This document shows, in pieces, positions 1-10,788 of a stretch of 64,000 nucleotides of DNA. Every line of letters begins with the position of its first letter. The stretch's first letter is position 1. Origin of the DNA: Pleurocapsa minor GSE-CHR-MK 17-07R (GTDB lineage: Bacteria; Chloroflexota; Anaerolineae; Aggregatilineales; Phototrophicaceae); contig JAHHHY010000001.1 in assembly GCA_019359125.1 (NCBI GenBank), positions 62,001-126,000 of the forward strand, read 5' to 3'. A program made the translations under genes and the position numbers. The notes under the pieces were generated by a model. It worked only from the letters and a program-made list of their open reading frames with translations, had not been told where the DNA came from and searched no databases.

Positions 1-2
1 TG

Positions 3-821
3 TGGGATGTGTGGGCGCAGGCCAATAACCTGTCGCTGGCGGGCGCATTCGCGGCGCATCTGCCTGACGGACATGCCTCGCGCGGGCGCGCCAAAGTGGG
101 CGTGAGCATCGGCATCAAGCCGAGTGTGGACGAGACCATCGCGGTGATTCGCAAGCGCCTTGATGAAGGCTACGCGCGGATCAAGCTCAAGATTCAGCCA
201 GGCTGGGACGTGCAGCTTGCGCGCGGCGTTCGCGCCGCTTTCCCCGAAATCATGCTGATGCTGGACGCCAACAGCGCGTATTCGCTGGCCGACGCCGAGT
301 ATCTGAAGCAGATGGACGAATTCAACCTGCTGATGCTGGAGCAACCGCTGGGCTACACCGATATCTACGAACACAGCAAGCTTCAGCCGCAGCTCAGCAC
401 ACCCATTTGCCTGGATGAAAGCATCCACAGCGCCAATGATGCGCGTATGGCGCTGAGCATCGGCGCGGCAAAAATCATCAATCTGAAGCCGTCGCGCGTG
501 AGTGGTTTCAGCGAGAGCCTCGAAATCTATAAGGTGTGCGTGGAGCATGGTGCGCCGCTGTGGGTGGGCGGCATGATGGAAACCGGCATCGGCCGCGCAG
601 CCAATGTCGCTTTTGCCTCGCTGCCGGGCGTGACGCTGCCGTGCGATATTTCAGCGACCAGCCGTTATTATTTGCAGGACCTGACCGAACCGCCGTTTGA
701 GCTGCAACCAGACAGCACGCTGCTGGTGCCGGATGGTCTGGGGCTGGGCGTGGCCGTGCACGAAGACCGCATCAGCCGTGCCGCCGGGCTGTGGCAGTCG
801 GAGTATCCATACAAGGCATAG
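3..821 (+). CDS. menC: o-succinylbenzoate synthase / N-acylamino acid racemase family (5' end cut by window)
   Basis: Enolase-superfamily enzyme; the reading frame is already open at base 3 (W-D-V-W-A-Q), so the true start lies before the window and the capping domain is missing. Family landmarks follow in order: the K-x-K pair in RIKLKIQPGWDV (catalytic Lys), the metal ligands in MLDANSAY, LEQPL and CLDES, the second catalytic Lys in INLKPSRV, and the GGMMETGIGRAAN loop. These match the MenC/NAAAR subgroup, which makes o-succinylbenzoate for menaquinone or racemises N-acyl amino acids; sequence alone does not separate the two. No other men gene is visible. It is followed by proC after 45 bases on the same strand. 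Confidence 0.85.
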   Translation, partial: WDVWAQANNLSLAGAFAAHLPDGHASRGRAKVGVSIGIKPSVDETIAVIRKRLDEGYARIKLKIQPGWDVQLARGVRAAFPEIMLMLDANSAYSLADAEYLKQMDEFNLLMLEQPLGYTDIYEHSKLQPQLSTPICLDESIHSANDARMALSIGAAKIINLKPSRVSGFSESLEIYKVCVEHGAPLWVGGMMETGIGRAANVAFASLPGVTLPCDISATSRYYLQDLTEPPFELQPDSTLLVPDGLGLGVAVHEDRISRAAGLWQSEYPYKA

Positions 822-866
822 TGCTGCGCAGGTAGTGCTGAATCGACGGGGGCTGAGGGGAAGATC

Positions 867-1700
867 ATGGCGCTGGAAAACACGAAAGTCGCATTTATCG
901 GTAGCGGTGTGATGGCCGAGGCGATGATGAAAGGTCTGGTTCATCAGGGCCTGCTGACGGGCGACCAGATCGTCGCGTCTGACCCGCGTAAAGAGCGCGG
1001 CCACGAGCTGGTGGCCCGCTATGGCGTGAACTTCAGCGCGAATAATGCCGAAGCGGCGCACGGCGCGCAGATCGTCGTCATCTCCACCAAGCCGCAGGTT
1101 GTGGGCGAGGTTGCTAAGAGCATGGCTGGCGCGGCCAAAGACGCTTCGCTGGTGCTGAGTATTCTGGCGGGCGTGCGCATCAGCACCCTGCAAAAGCTGT
1201 TCCAGAACCCAAGTATTGTGCGCGCCATGCCCAATACTCCGGCGCAGATTGGCCAGGGCATCACGGTGTGGACGGCGACGAGTGACGTGGCGCAGGCGCA
1301 GCACGACCAGGCGCGGGCATTGCTGGGCGCGCTGGGCGACGAAATCAATGTCGATGACGAGAAGTATCTGGATATGGCGACGGCGCTCAGCGGCAGCGGC
1401 CCGGCTTATGTGTTCCTGGTCATGGAGGCGCTGATCGACGCGGGCGTGCACATGGGCTTCTCGCGCCGCGACGCCGAAAAGCTGGTGCTGCAAACGATGC
1501 GCGGCTCGGTGGAGTATGCGATGCAGAGCAATATGCACACCGCGCCGCTGCGTAACCAGGTGACCAGCCCCGGCGGCACCAGCGCTGCCGCACTGTATGA
1601 GCTGGAGAAGGGCGGCCTGCGCACGGTCATCGCTGATGGCGTGTGGGCGGCCTTCAGGCGGTCGATTGAACTGGGCGACGCCAGCGAACAAAAACTGTAG
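867..1700 (+). CDS. proC: pyrroline-5-carboxylate reductase
   Basis: Catalyses the last step of proline synthesis, NAD(P)H-dependent reduction of 1-pyrroline-5-carboxylate, in the cytoplasm. At 277 residues it has the usual family length. The N-terminus carries the Rossmann motif FIGSGVMAEAM. RAMPNTPAQIGQG and TALSGSGPAYVFL are typical ProC blocks, and the C-terminal dimerisation domain contains the signature NQVTSPGGTSAAALYELEKG. The ATG lies after GAGGGGAAG, a usable ribosome-binding site. It is the last gene before the Rex-controlled ndh promoter, so its transcript probably ends or is interrupted there, although no strong terminator is seen. Confidence 0.95.
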   Translation: MALENTKVAFIGSGVMAEAMMKGLVHQGLLTGDQIVASDPRKERGHELVARYGVNFSANNAEAAHGAQIVVISTKPQVVGEVAKSMAGAAKDASLVLSILAGVRISTLQKLFQNPSIVRAMPNTPAQIGQGITVWTATSDVAQAQHDQARALLGALGDEINVDDEKYLDMATALSGSGPAYVFLVMEALIDAGVHMGFSRRDAEKLVLQTMRGSVEYAMQSNMHTAPLRNQVTSPGGTSAAALYELEKGGLRTVIADGVWAAFRRSIELGDASEQKL

Positions 1701-1728
1701 CCTGCAAGGTAAAACGTAAGACCCGGCC

Positions 1729-1756
1729 TTGCAGGAGAGTCAATGATTCCTATAAT
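1729..1756 (+). promoter_or_regulatory. ndh promoter (TTGCAG-16-TATAAT)
   Basis: A -35-like TTGCAG at 1729-1734 and a perfect TATAAT at 1751-1756, 16 bp apart, placed 35 bases before the ndh ATG. The -10 runs straight into the Rex-type palindrome at 1755-1774, so a bound repressor would block it. Confidence 0.65.
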
Positions 1757-1774
1757 TGTGACGGTTTTCACAAT
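1755..1774. promoter_or_regulatory. Rex operator over the ndh promoter
   Basis: Perfect inverted repeat of two 7-base arms, ATTGTGA and TCACAAT, around a 6-base centre. This is the known consensus of Rex (TTGTGA-N6-TCACAA), the NADH-sensing repressor. Its gene lies 9.6 kb away in this window. The operator overlaps the last two bases of the -10 and covers the expected transcription start, which fits repression when NAD+ is high and derepression when NADH rises. Rex control of ndh is known in Bacillus and relatives. Confidence 0.85.
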
Positions 1775-1790
1775 AAGGGGTAGGTGACCA

Positions 1791-3071
1791 ATGACTGGTG
1801 AACAGGGGCGGGTGGTCGTCATCGGTGCGGGATTTGCAGGACTGGCCGTGGCCAAAGGCCTGCTGGGCAGCGGGGCGCATGTCACCGTGATCGACAAGCG
1901 TAATTTCCATCTGTTCCAGCCGCTGCTGTACCAGGTGGCGACCGGCGGCCTGTCTCCCGCCAATATTGCGACGCCAGTGCGTTCGCTGTTCAGGGGTGAT
2001 CCGCGCTTTCATGTGCGGATGGGCGAAGTGACTGCCATCGACCTCCAGGCCCGCCATGTGCTGCTGGCGGGTGAAGAAACGCCGATTCCATTTGACACGC
2101 TGATCGTGGCGACTGGCATGCACACGCAGTACTTCGGCAATGACGGGTGGGCCGAGCTGGCGCCGGGACTGAAGACGATTGAAGACGCGCTGGACATTCG
2201 CACCCGCGTGCTGAGCGCGTTCGAGCGCGCCGAGACGGAGACAGACCCCGCAAAGCGCGCCCGTGACCTGACCTTCGCTGTCGTGGGTGGCGGGCCGACG
2301 GGTGTCGAACTGGCCGGGGCGATTGCTGAAATCGCGCATTACACGCTCAAGGGTGAGTATCGCAGCTACGACCCGGAAAACACGCGTGTGTTTCTGCTGG
2401 AAGGGTCAAAGACGATCCTGCCGATGTACGACGAGATGCTGCGTGACCGCGCCCGCACCGACCTGGCGAAACTGGGCGTGACCGTGCGCGAGAACACGCT
2501 GGTCACCAATATCACCGCTGATGGCGTGACGGTGAAGGTGGATGGCCAGGAAGAGGTGATCGAGGCGGGTACGGTGGTGTGGGCGACAGGCGTGGCAGCG
2601 TCGCCACTGGCCAGGATGCTGGGTGAAGCCGCCGGTGTGACCGTCGACCGCAGCGGCCGCGTCGAAGTCACGCCTGTGCTCACACTGCCCGGCTACGACA
2701 ATGTATATGTGCTGGGCGATATGGCGCACACCAAAGATGAGGCCGGCAATCCGCTGCCTGCGCTGGCATCGGTGGCGCTTCAGCAGGGCAAGTACGTGGC
2801 GCGTGTGCTGCGTGCGCAAATGACGGACAAACCAGCGCCGGAGCCATTTCGTTACATTGACCGTGGCACGATGGCGACGATTGGGCGTGCGGCGGCCATC
2901 GCCGACCTGCGTGGTCTGCGCCTGACCGGGTTCATCGGCTGGCTGTCGTGGCTGTTTGTGCACCTGATTCTGCTGATTGAGTTCCGCAATCGCCTGATGG
3001 TGCTGATTACGTGGGCGTGGGGCTTCTTCACGCGCAACCGCTTCGCCCGCCTGATCACGGACGAGGGCTGA
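1791..3071 (+). CDS. ndh: type II NADH dehydrogenase (NDH-2)
   Basis: Single-subunit, non-proton-pumping NADH:quinone oxidoreductase bound to the inner face of the cell membrane. It has 426 residues and two Rossmann folds: the FAD site VVVIGAGFAGLAVAKGL at the start, and the NADH site FAVVGGGPTGVELAGAIAE near residue 165. FHLFQPLLYQVATGGLSP is the classic NDH-2 block near the quinone site, and VYVLGDMAH is the second FAD motif. The C-terminal 60 residues hold the hydrophobic, amphipathic membrane anchor (FIGWLSWLFVHLILLIEFRNR). The ATG follows AGGGGTAGGTG. A Rex palindrome covers its promoter, and the F1 ATP synthase genes follow 258 bases downstream. Confidence 0.95.
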   Translation: MTGEQGRVVVIGAGFAGLAVAKGLLGSGAHVTVIDKRNFHLFQPLLYQVATGGLSPANIATPVRSLFRGDPRFHVRMGEVTAIDLQARHVLLAGEETPIPFDTLIVATGMHTQYFGNDGWAELAPGLKTIEDALDIRTRVLSAFERAETETDPAKRARDLTFAVVGGGPTGVELAGAIAEIAHYTLKGEYRSYDPENTRVFLLEGSKTILPMYDEMLRDRARTDLAKLGVTVRENTLVTNITADGVTVKVDGQEEVIEAGTVVWATGVAASPLARMLGEAAGVTVDRSGRVEVTPVLTLPGYDNVYVLGDMAHTKDEAGNPLPALASVALQQGKYVARVLRAQMTDKPAPEPFRYIDRGTMATIGRAAAIADLRGLRLTGFIGWLSWLFVHLILLIEFRNRLMVLITWAWGFFTRNRFARLITDEG

Positions 3072-3170
3072 TTTGCGAGTGCCGGGGCAGGGGTGGACGG
3101 GTGTTCGCCCCTGCTCAAAATGCCGGTCTGGCCGGTTTCATGGGTGATAGATAAGCTGTTTGTGAAAAAG

Positions 3171-3199
3171 TGGACATATTAGAACCGATAAGCTAGAAT
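3171..3199 (+). promoter_or_regulatory. promoter of the F1 ATP synthase operon
   Basis: TGGACA (3171-3176), 17-bp spacer, TAGAAT (3194-3199), in the 258-base gap before atpA. The stretch TTTGTGAAAA just upstream of the -35 resembles one Rex half-site, but the second arm is absent. The remaining leader of about 120 bases has no feature I recognise. Confidence 0.5.
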
Positions 3200-3329
3200 T
3201 AGTAACCGTAATGAGTGTGCGTGGGGATCACTTTCTGTGCCCTGCGCTATTGTCTTGGTCTTTCTGCGTCATCCGCGGGCGAGATGGCGCATAAGCGTAG
3301 TATCCTTTTAATGTTTTTGGGAGAACCAC

Positions 3330-4835
<1,506 letters not shown>

Positions 4836-4858
4836 CGCGTCCGCGCTGGGAGGTGTAA

Positions 4859-6142
4859 ATGCCAACCGCACGTGAAGTAAAGAATCGCATCCGCAGTATC
4901 AAGAACATCGGCCAGATTACGCGCGCGCTGGAGGCTGTGTCGGCCTCCCGCGTGCGCCGTGCACAGTCACGCGTGCTGGCCAGCCGCGCCTACTCTGAAA
5001 AGGCGTGGGAAATCCTGCTCAACGTGCAGAATGCCGGTTCTGGCGGTGGGGCACTGCATCCCCTGCTGACGGCGCGTGAAGAGCAGAAGTCGGTCATGGT
5101 CATCCTGATTACGTCCGAGCGCGGCCTGGCTGGCGCGTTCAACACCAACGTCATCAGGGCCAGCCTGCGCTTCAGCGAGCGCCTGGGCAAGCCGGTGAAG
5201 TATGTGACGGTGGGGCGCAAGGGCCGTGATTCGCTGTCGCGCCTGCGCAGGAACATCGTCGCTGAGTTCCCCAACCCGGACGAAGCAGGCCTGGCAGTCT
5301 ACCGCCCGATCATCCAGATGGCGATCGATGATTTCCTGTCTGGCGGCGTGGATGAAGTGTTTGTGGCGTATACCGACTTCGTGAATACGCTCACGCAGAA
5401 GCCGCGCGTGCTGCGCCTGCTGCCGCTGTCTCCGTATGAGACCGATGACCAGGTCGCCAACGAGTACATCAAGGATGCGCCGAAAGTCACCGGTGGCTCC
5501 AATCAGTACGAGTTTGAGCCGTCGCCCGAGTCGATCCTCGATGAAATCGTGCCGCGCTTCACGCAGCTGACCTTTTACCAGGCAGTTCTGGAAAGCAAGG
5601 CCAGCGAGCACAGCGCGCGTATGGTGTCGATGCGTAACGCCAGCGAGAATGCGGCTGGCCTGGTGGTCGACCTGACGCTCGTCTATAACAAGGCGCGCCA
5701 GGCGGGCATCACCAGCGAAATTCTGGACATCGTGGGCGGCGCCGAGGCGCTGGCGACGACGCTGGAAAAGAAGGCGGACGAGATTTTCGCCCGTATGCAG
5801 GCGCTGTCGAAGTCGCGCGCTGCCGCCGCTGCTGCATCGCCGGCCCGCCCGGTGATCGAGCGCAAGCCGGTCAAGAGCAAAGGCGATGGCGACGATCTGA
5901 CCAAGCTGGAAGGCATCGGCCCGAAGATTTCATCGATCCTCAAGGCCGCCGGTGTGGATACCTTCGAAAAGCTGGCTGCAAAGACCGAGAGCGATCTGCA
6001 CGACCTGCTGGTGGCTGGTGGCCTCAAGCCGCTGCCGCCGACCTTCAAGTCATTTGCACAGCAGGCTGCCCTGGCCGCGCGTGGCGACTGGGACGGTTTG
6101 AAAGCACTACAGGATACATTGACCGCAGGGCGAGACGCCTAG
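4859..6142 (+). CDS. atpG: F1 ATP synthase subunit gamma with fused C-terminal helix-hairpin-helix domain
   Basis: Residues 1 to about 298 are a normal gamma subunit, the rotating central shaft of F1. The N-terminal helix (REVKNRIRSIKNIGQITRALEAVSAS), the Rossmann-like middle (VILITSERGLAGAFNTNV) and the conserved C-terminal helix (SMRNASENAAG...KARQAGITSEILDIVGGAEAL) are all present. The protein then runs on to 427 residues. An Ala/Pro/Lys-rich linker (about 299-344) is followed by an 83-residue helix-hairpin-helix module (345-427) with DLTKLEGIGPKISSILKAAG and the ending WDGLKALQDTL. There is no frameshift or internal stop; the fusion is one clean frame. The ATG follows GGGAGGTG. Gamma proteins usually end near residue 290-315, so the extension is about 110-130 residues. 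Confidence 0.95.
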   Translation: MPTAREVKNRIRSIKNIGQITRALEAVSASRVRRAQSRVLASRAYSEKAWEILLNVQNAGSGGGALHPLLTAREEQKSVMVILITSERGLAGAFNTNVIRASLRFSERLGKPVKYVTVGRKGRDSLSRLRRNIVAEFPNPDEAGLAVYRPIIQMAIDDFLSGGVDEVFVAYTDFVNTLTQKPRVLRLLPLSPYETDDQVANEYIKDAPKVTGGSNQYEFEPSPESILDEIVPRFTQLTFYQAVLESKASEHSARMVSMRNASENAAGLVVDLTLVYNKARQAGITSEILDIVGGAEALATTLEKKADEIFARMQALSKSRAAAAAASPARPVIERKPVKSKGDGDDLTKLEGIGPKISSILKAAGVDTFEKLAAKTESDLHDLLVAGGLKPLPPTFKSFAQQAALAARGDWDGLKALQDTLTAGRDA

Positions 6143-6165
6143 CGAGTATGCGATCAGGAGAATAG

Positions 6166-7575
<1,410 letters not shown>

Positions 7576-7584
7576 GGGGGCGAG

Positions 7585-8031
7585 ATGCCAATTGCAGTCG
7601 AAGTCGTCACACAGGAAAAGCTGATTTTCAGCGAGCCTGAAGCAGACATGGTGCTGGTGCCCGCGGCCGAAGGCGAAATGGGCGTGCTACCGCATCATGC
7701 CCCGGTGCTGACCACACTCGGCTTTGGTGAGCTCGTCGTGCGCAAGGGCCGTGCTGAAGAGCGCTTCGCTATTTACGGCGGGGTGGTGGATATTCGCCCG
7801 GACAAGGTCGTGGTACTGGCGGATACTGCCGCGTCGACCTTTGAGCTGGACGAGGTCGCTGCTGAAGCTGCGCGTGAGCGTGCACGCAATATCGTGTCGG
7901 TCGCCAGTACTGAAGAAGAACAGTATGCAGCGACGCTGGAACTGCGTCGTGCAGAGCTGACGCTGCGCGTGAGCCGCAAGATGAAGACGCGCGGCCCGCA
8001 GCTGCGCATCACCGAAGGCAGCGAAGAGTAA
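7585..8031 (+). CDS. atpC: F1 ATP synthase subunit epsilon
   Basis: Small regulatory subunit at the foot of the central stalk. It has 148 residues. The N-terminal beta-sandwich contains AAEGEMGVLPHHAPVLTTL, the family hallmark, and the C-terminal part is a charged helical hairpin (residues about 90-135) that can inhibit hydrolysis in many species. The ATG is 9 bases from the atpD stop, with GGGGGCGAG as ribosome-binding site. It is the last gene of the operon, and a strong intrinsic terminator follows 31 bases after the stop. Confidence 0.96.
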   Translation: MPIAVEVVTQEKLIFSEPEADMVLVPAAEGEMGVLPHHAPVLTTLGFGELVVRKGRAEERFAIYGGVVDIRPDKVVVLADTAASTFELDEVAAEAARERARNIVSVASTEEEQYAATLELRRAELTLRVSRKMKTRGPQLRITEGSEE

Positions 8032-8062
8032 GCCCTGCTGCTGGTTCAAATCACAATACCGC

Positions 8063-8093
8063 AAAAACGCCGCTGATTATCAGCGGCGTTTTT
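8063..8093 (+). terminator. intrinsic terminator of the atpAGDC operon
   Basis: Perfect 14-bp stem (AAAAACGCCGCTGA with its complement), 3-base loop, and a run of five T at the end of the stem. The A-run on the left also gives a T-run on the minus strand, but no minus-strand gene faces it. Confidence 0.9.
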
Positions 8094-8264
8094 GTTTGCT
8101 GCGTTCCGAGCGGGGGCAGCTCGAAAGATTGCATGATTACTGTGAGCAAAAGATTTTGAGTAGCAAGCGCGTGGCGTGCGCGTTATTCGAATGCATTCAG
8201 CGTGACGATGATAAACTCCATGGATAGCAGCGCTCTGTTCCACGGCAACAGAAAGGCCAGTCGA

Positions 8265-9284
8265 ATGGATATTGAAGAGATTATTGCGCAGCAGGACCAG
8301 TCATTTTCGGGAGTGGTCATGGTGCGGCGGGGTAGTGAGGTCGTGTATGCACAGGGCTACGGGCTGGCCCATCGCGCCGAGGAAATCCCCAACAGGATCG
8401 ATACCCGCTTTGGTACGGCATCGGGCACAAAGACGTTCACAGCCGCAGCCGTTTGCCAGCTGGCTGACGCGGGCAGGGTCGACATGGACGCGCCAATCAG
8501 CACCTATATCCGCAAAGGATTGCCCAGATATGACCCTGGGGTGACGGTTCATCAGCTGCTGTCACACACATCGGGTATCACCGATTATCTGGATGATGAC
8601 CTGAGCGATGAAGCCTATGCGGCGCTGTTCACGCGCTATCCCGTGCATACACTGCGCGGGCCAGCCGATTATCTGCCGATGTTTCCCGACGGGATGGCCT
8701 TCAAACCAGGCGAAAGATTCTTTTACAACAACGGCGCGTATATTCTGCTGGCGCTGCTGGTGGAGCTGCAAAGCGGGATGCCCTATGCGCAGTATGTGGA
8801 GGAACAGGTGTTTGCCAGAGCAGGCATGATTGACTCTGGCTTCTTTGAGTCTGACCATCTGCCAAAGCGGACGGCGCTGGGTTATCTGGCCGATAAAGGT
8901 GACGGTATCTGGCGTACGAATGTGTTCCTGCTGCCCATCAGGGGCGGCGGTGACGGCGGCGCATATGTCACGGCTCCGGACATGGCCAGATTCTGGGATG
9001 CGCTGCATGGTGACCACCTGATGAGCAAGATGATGCGTGAGCGCATGTTGAGCATCCATGCCACTGACGCGGACGATCCGACAGACTGCTATGGATATGG
9101 CGTGTGGATCGTGAGGGACGATGCAGGGCAAATTACCTGGTATGGCGCGATTGGCGAGGATCAGGGCGTTGCGTTCTCGTCGGTCGTGCTGCCGGCATAC
9201 GACAGCGTGGTCACGGTCATCAGCAATACCAAAGGTCCAACCTGGACCGTTGCTCGTGCCATCAGAACAGCCATCATGGGATAA
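8265..9284 (+). CDS. serine hydrolase, beta-lactamase / penicillin-binding-protein fold
   Basis: Class C beta-lactamase-like family, whose members hydrolyse peptides, esters or beta-lactams through an acylated serine. The S-x-x-K nucleophile motif is SGTK in TASGTKTFTAAAVCQL. The Y-x-N motif is YNN in FFYNNGAYILLALLVE, and HTSGITDYLDDD is the usual block between them. There is no signal peptide, so it is probably cytoplasmic. The frame is open from 8202, but I prefer the ATG at 8265 (MDIEEIIAQQ) because AGAAAGG lies 9 bases before it and the upstream residues look non-conserved. Length from there is 339 residues. It stands alone; the substrate cannot be read from the sequence. Confidence 0.8.
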   Translation: MDIEEIIAQQDQSFSGVVMVRRGSEVVYAQGYGLAHRAEEIPNRIDTRFGTASGTKTFTAAAVCQLADAGRVDMDAPISTYIRKGLPRYDPGVTVHQLLSHTSGITDYLDDDLSDEAYAALFTRYPVHTLRGPADYLPMFPDGMAFKPGERFFYNNGAYILLALLVELQSGMPYAQYVEEQVFARAGMIDSGFFESDHLPKRTALGYLADKGDGIWRTNVFLLPIRGGGDGGAYVTAPDMARFWDALHGDHLMSKMMRERMLSIHATDADDPTDCYGYGVWIVRDDAGQITWYGAIGEDQGVAFSSVVLPAYDSVVTVISNTKGPTWTVARAIRTAIMG

Positions 9285-9375
9285 GCTTCGGTGGCGCTGA
9301 CTCCAATCGTCCTGAGGCGCCCGCTTCCGTAAAGCCCCACGGCGCTTCCCGTCGTGCTGATGGCATCCTGCCTTG

Positions 9376-9384
9376 TGGTATAAT
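9376..9384 (+). promoter_or_regulatory. extended -10 promoter of the mreB-like gene
   Basis: TGGTATAAT: a TG extension plus a perfect TATAAT, 40 bases before the ATG at 9425. No good -35 is visible, which is acceptable for an extended -10 promoter. Confidence 0.6.
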
Positions 9385-9424
9385 GCAGGGATTACGAGAC
9401 GATTCAGACGATGCGGATGGCAGC

Positions 9425-10432
9425 ATGGGACTGTTTGACAAGAGGTTAGGCGTGGATCTGGGGACTGTGAATACCCTGATCTACGAAAATGAGCAGATTG
9501 TGCTGCAGGAGCCGTCTGTCGTCGCGCTGACCGCCGAGGATGAACGAATCGTTGAAATCGGCCAGCCTGCCCGCGAAATGAAGGGCAAGGTCGATGACGA
9601 GGATATCCAGATCGTGCATCCGCTGCAGGATGGCGTGATCGCCGATTATGAAGTGACTGAGGCGATGCTGCGCTTCTTTTTCGACAAAGTGGCCGGTCGC
9701 ATCCGCTTCTTCAAGCCGACCGTGATGCTGAGTGTGCCTTATGGCGTGACCAGCGTGGAAAAGCGCGCTGTGCTGGAGGCCGCGTTGTCGGCCGGGGCGC
9801 GTGAAGCGTTCCTGATCTGGGAGCCGCTGGCTGCGGCGATTGGTGCCGGACTGCCGGTGGGCACGCCTGCCGGTGACATGATCGTGAGCATCGGCGGTGG
9901 CATGACCGAAGCCGCGGTGCTGACGATGAACAATATCGTGCGCGCCAGCAGCGACCGCGTTGGCGGCGTGAAAATGGACAAGGCGATTCAGGACTATGTG
10001 CGCAAGAAGTACAACCTGACGATTGGCCAGCCGACTGCTGAATCAGCCAAGATTCAGGTGGGCGCTGCACTGCCACTCAATGAAAATCTGACCATGGAAA
10101 TCCAGGGCCGCGATAACCTGTCGGGCCTGCCGCGCACAGTGACCATCTCGACAGGCGAAGTGGCTGAGGCGCTGGTAGACGAACTGGCAAAAATTGCGGC
10201 AGTTGTGAAGAACGTGCTGGGCAATACGCCGCCAGAGCTCGCTTCAGACATTATTGACCGTGGCATTGTGCTGACCGGCGGCGGGGCGCTGCTGCGCGGC
10301 ATCGAGACCTATCTCACCCAACAGACGGGCGTGCCCGTCTATCGTGCGGATAATGCGCTGATTGCGGTGGCTGTGGGGGCAGGGCGCGCGCTGAATGACC
10401 CGATGCTGCTCAGGCGCATCCTCCAGCAGTAA
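9425..10432 (+). CDS. mreB: MreB/Mbl-type bacterial actin
   Basis: Actin-fold ATPase that polymerises under the membrane and guides cell-wall synthesis. It has 335 residues, normal for MreB. Phosphate-1 motif LGVDLGTVNTLIY, connect/phosphate-2 region IVSIGGGMTEAAVL, and adenosine motif IVLTGGGALLRGIETYL are all visible; LIWEPLAAAIGAGLPV is the family block after the phosphate-binding strand. The longer frame from 9104 overlaps the preceding gene and is not used; MGLFDKRLGVDL is the natural start. There are no mreC or mreD genes next to it, so it is an orphan paralogue or part of a dispersed set. Confidence 0.85.
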   Translation: MGLFDKRLGVDLGTVNTLIYENEQIVLQEPSVVALTAEDERIVEIGQPAREMKGKVDDEDIQIVHPLQDGVIADYEVTEAMLRFFFDKVAGRIRFFKPTVMLSVPYGVTSVEKRAVLEAALSAGAREAFLIWEPLAAAIGAGLPVGTPAGDMIVSIGGGMTEAAVLTMNNIVRASSDRVGGVKMDKAIQDYVRKKYNLTIGQPTAESAKIQVGAALPLNENLTMEIQGRDNLSGLPRTVTISTGEVAEALVDELAKIAAVVKNVLGNTPPELASDIIDRGIVLTGGGALLRGIETYLTQQTGVPVYRADNALIAVAVGAGRALNDPMLLRRILQQ

Positions 10433-10441
10433 CGCGAGGCC

Positions 10442-10786
10442 CTAGTCGCGGCGCACGTTCACGCGGCGGCGAATCTTGCCGTCTTTGAAAACGTGCGTCT
10501 CGTGCGTCTTGGCGTCGTTCTTGGCAGCGACGGCATACACCTGTTCGACCAGCGCCTCGATGCTGATGCCGCTGGCCATGCACACGCCAATCGCCGTCAC
10601 GAATACGTCGGCGGCCTCCTCGGCAATGTGCTGCTTGTTTTCCCCATCCATCGCGGCCTGAACCAGCTCAAACACTTCTTCATTGAAATTTGTCAGGCAC
10701 GACTGTAGCTCTGGCGTGACGCCGAAACGCTCGTAAAACGCGCGTGTCGACTCGGCCAGATCGCGCAGTGGATCGCCACTGGTCAT
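10442..10786 (-). CDS. MazG-like nucleotide pyrophosphohydrolase
   Basis: A 114-residue all-alpha protein of the MazG/HisE type. The metal-binding signature E-E-x-x-E ... E-E-A-A-D is seen as NEEVFELVQAA and AEEAADVFVTAIG. Such proteins hydrolyse NTPs or modified nucleotides to the monophosphate and PPi, or act on phosphoribosyl-ATP; the substrate is not decidable here. It starts 2 bases after the rex stop on the same strand, so it is almost certainly co-transcribed with rex and may share NADH-dependent control. A short basic tail (KIRRRVNVRRD) ends the protein. Confidence 0.8.
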   Translation of the reverse strand: MTSGDPLRDLAESTRAFYERFGVTPELQSCLTNFNEEVFELVQAAMDGENKQHIAEEAADVFVTAIGVCMASGISIEALVEQVYAVAAKNDAKTHETHVFKDGKIRRRVNVRRD

Positions 10787-10788
10787 GG

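Noticed and set aside
3155-3176. Possible full Rex operator before atpA
   Set aside because: Only one arm (TTGTGA-like) is present; the second arm reads GTGGACA and forms the -35.
9104-9424. Long N-terminal extension of the MreB-like protein
   Set aside because: It overlaps the serine hydrolase gene in another frame and is unlike any MreB; the ATG at 9425 with an upstream promoter is the natural start.
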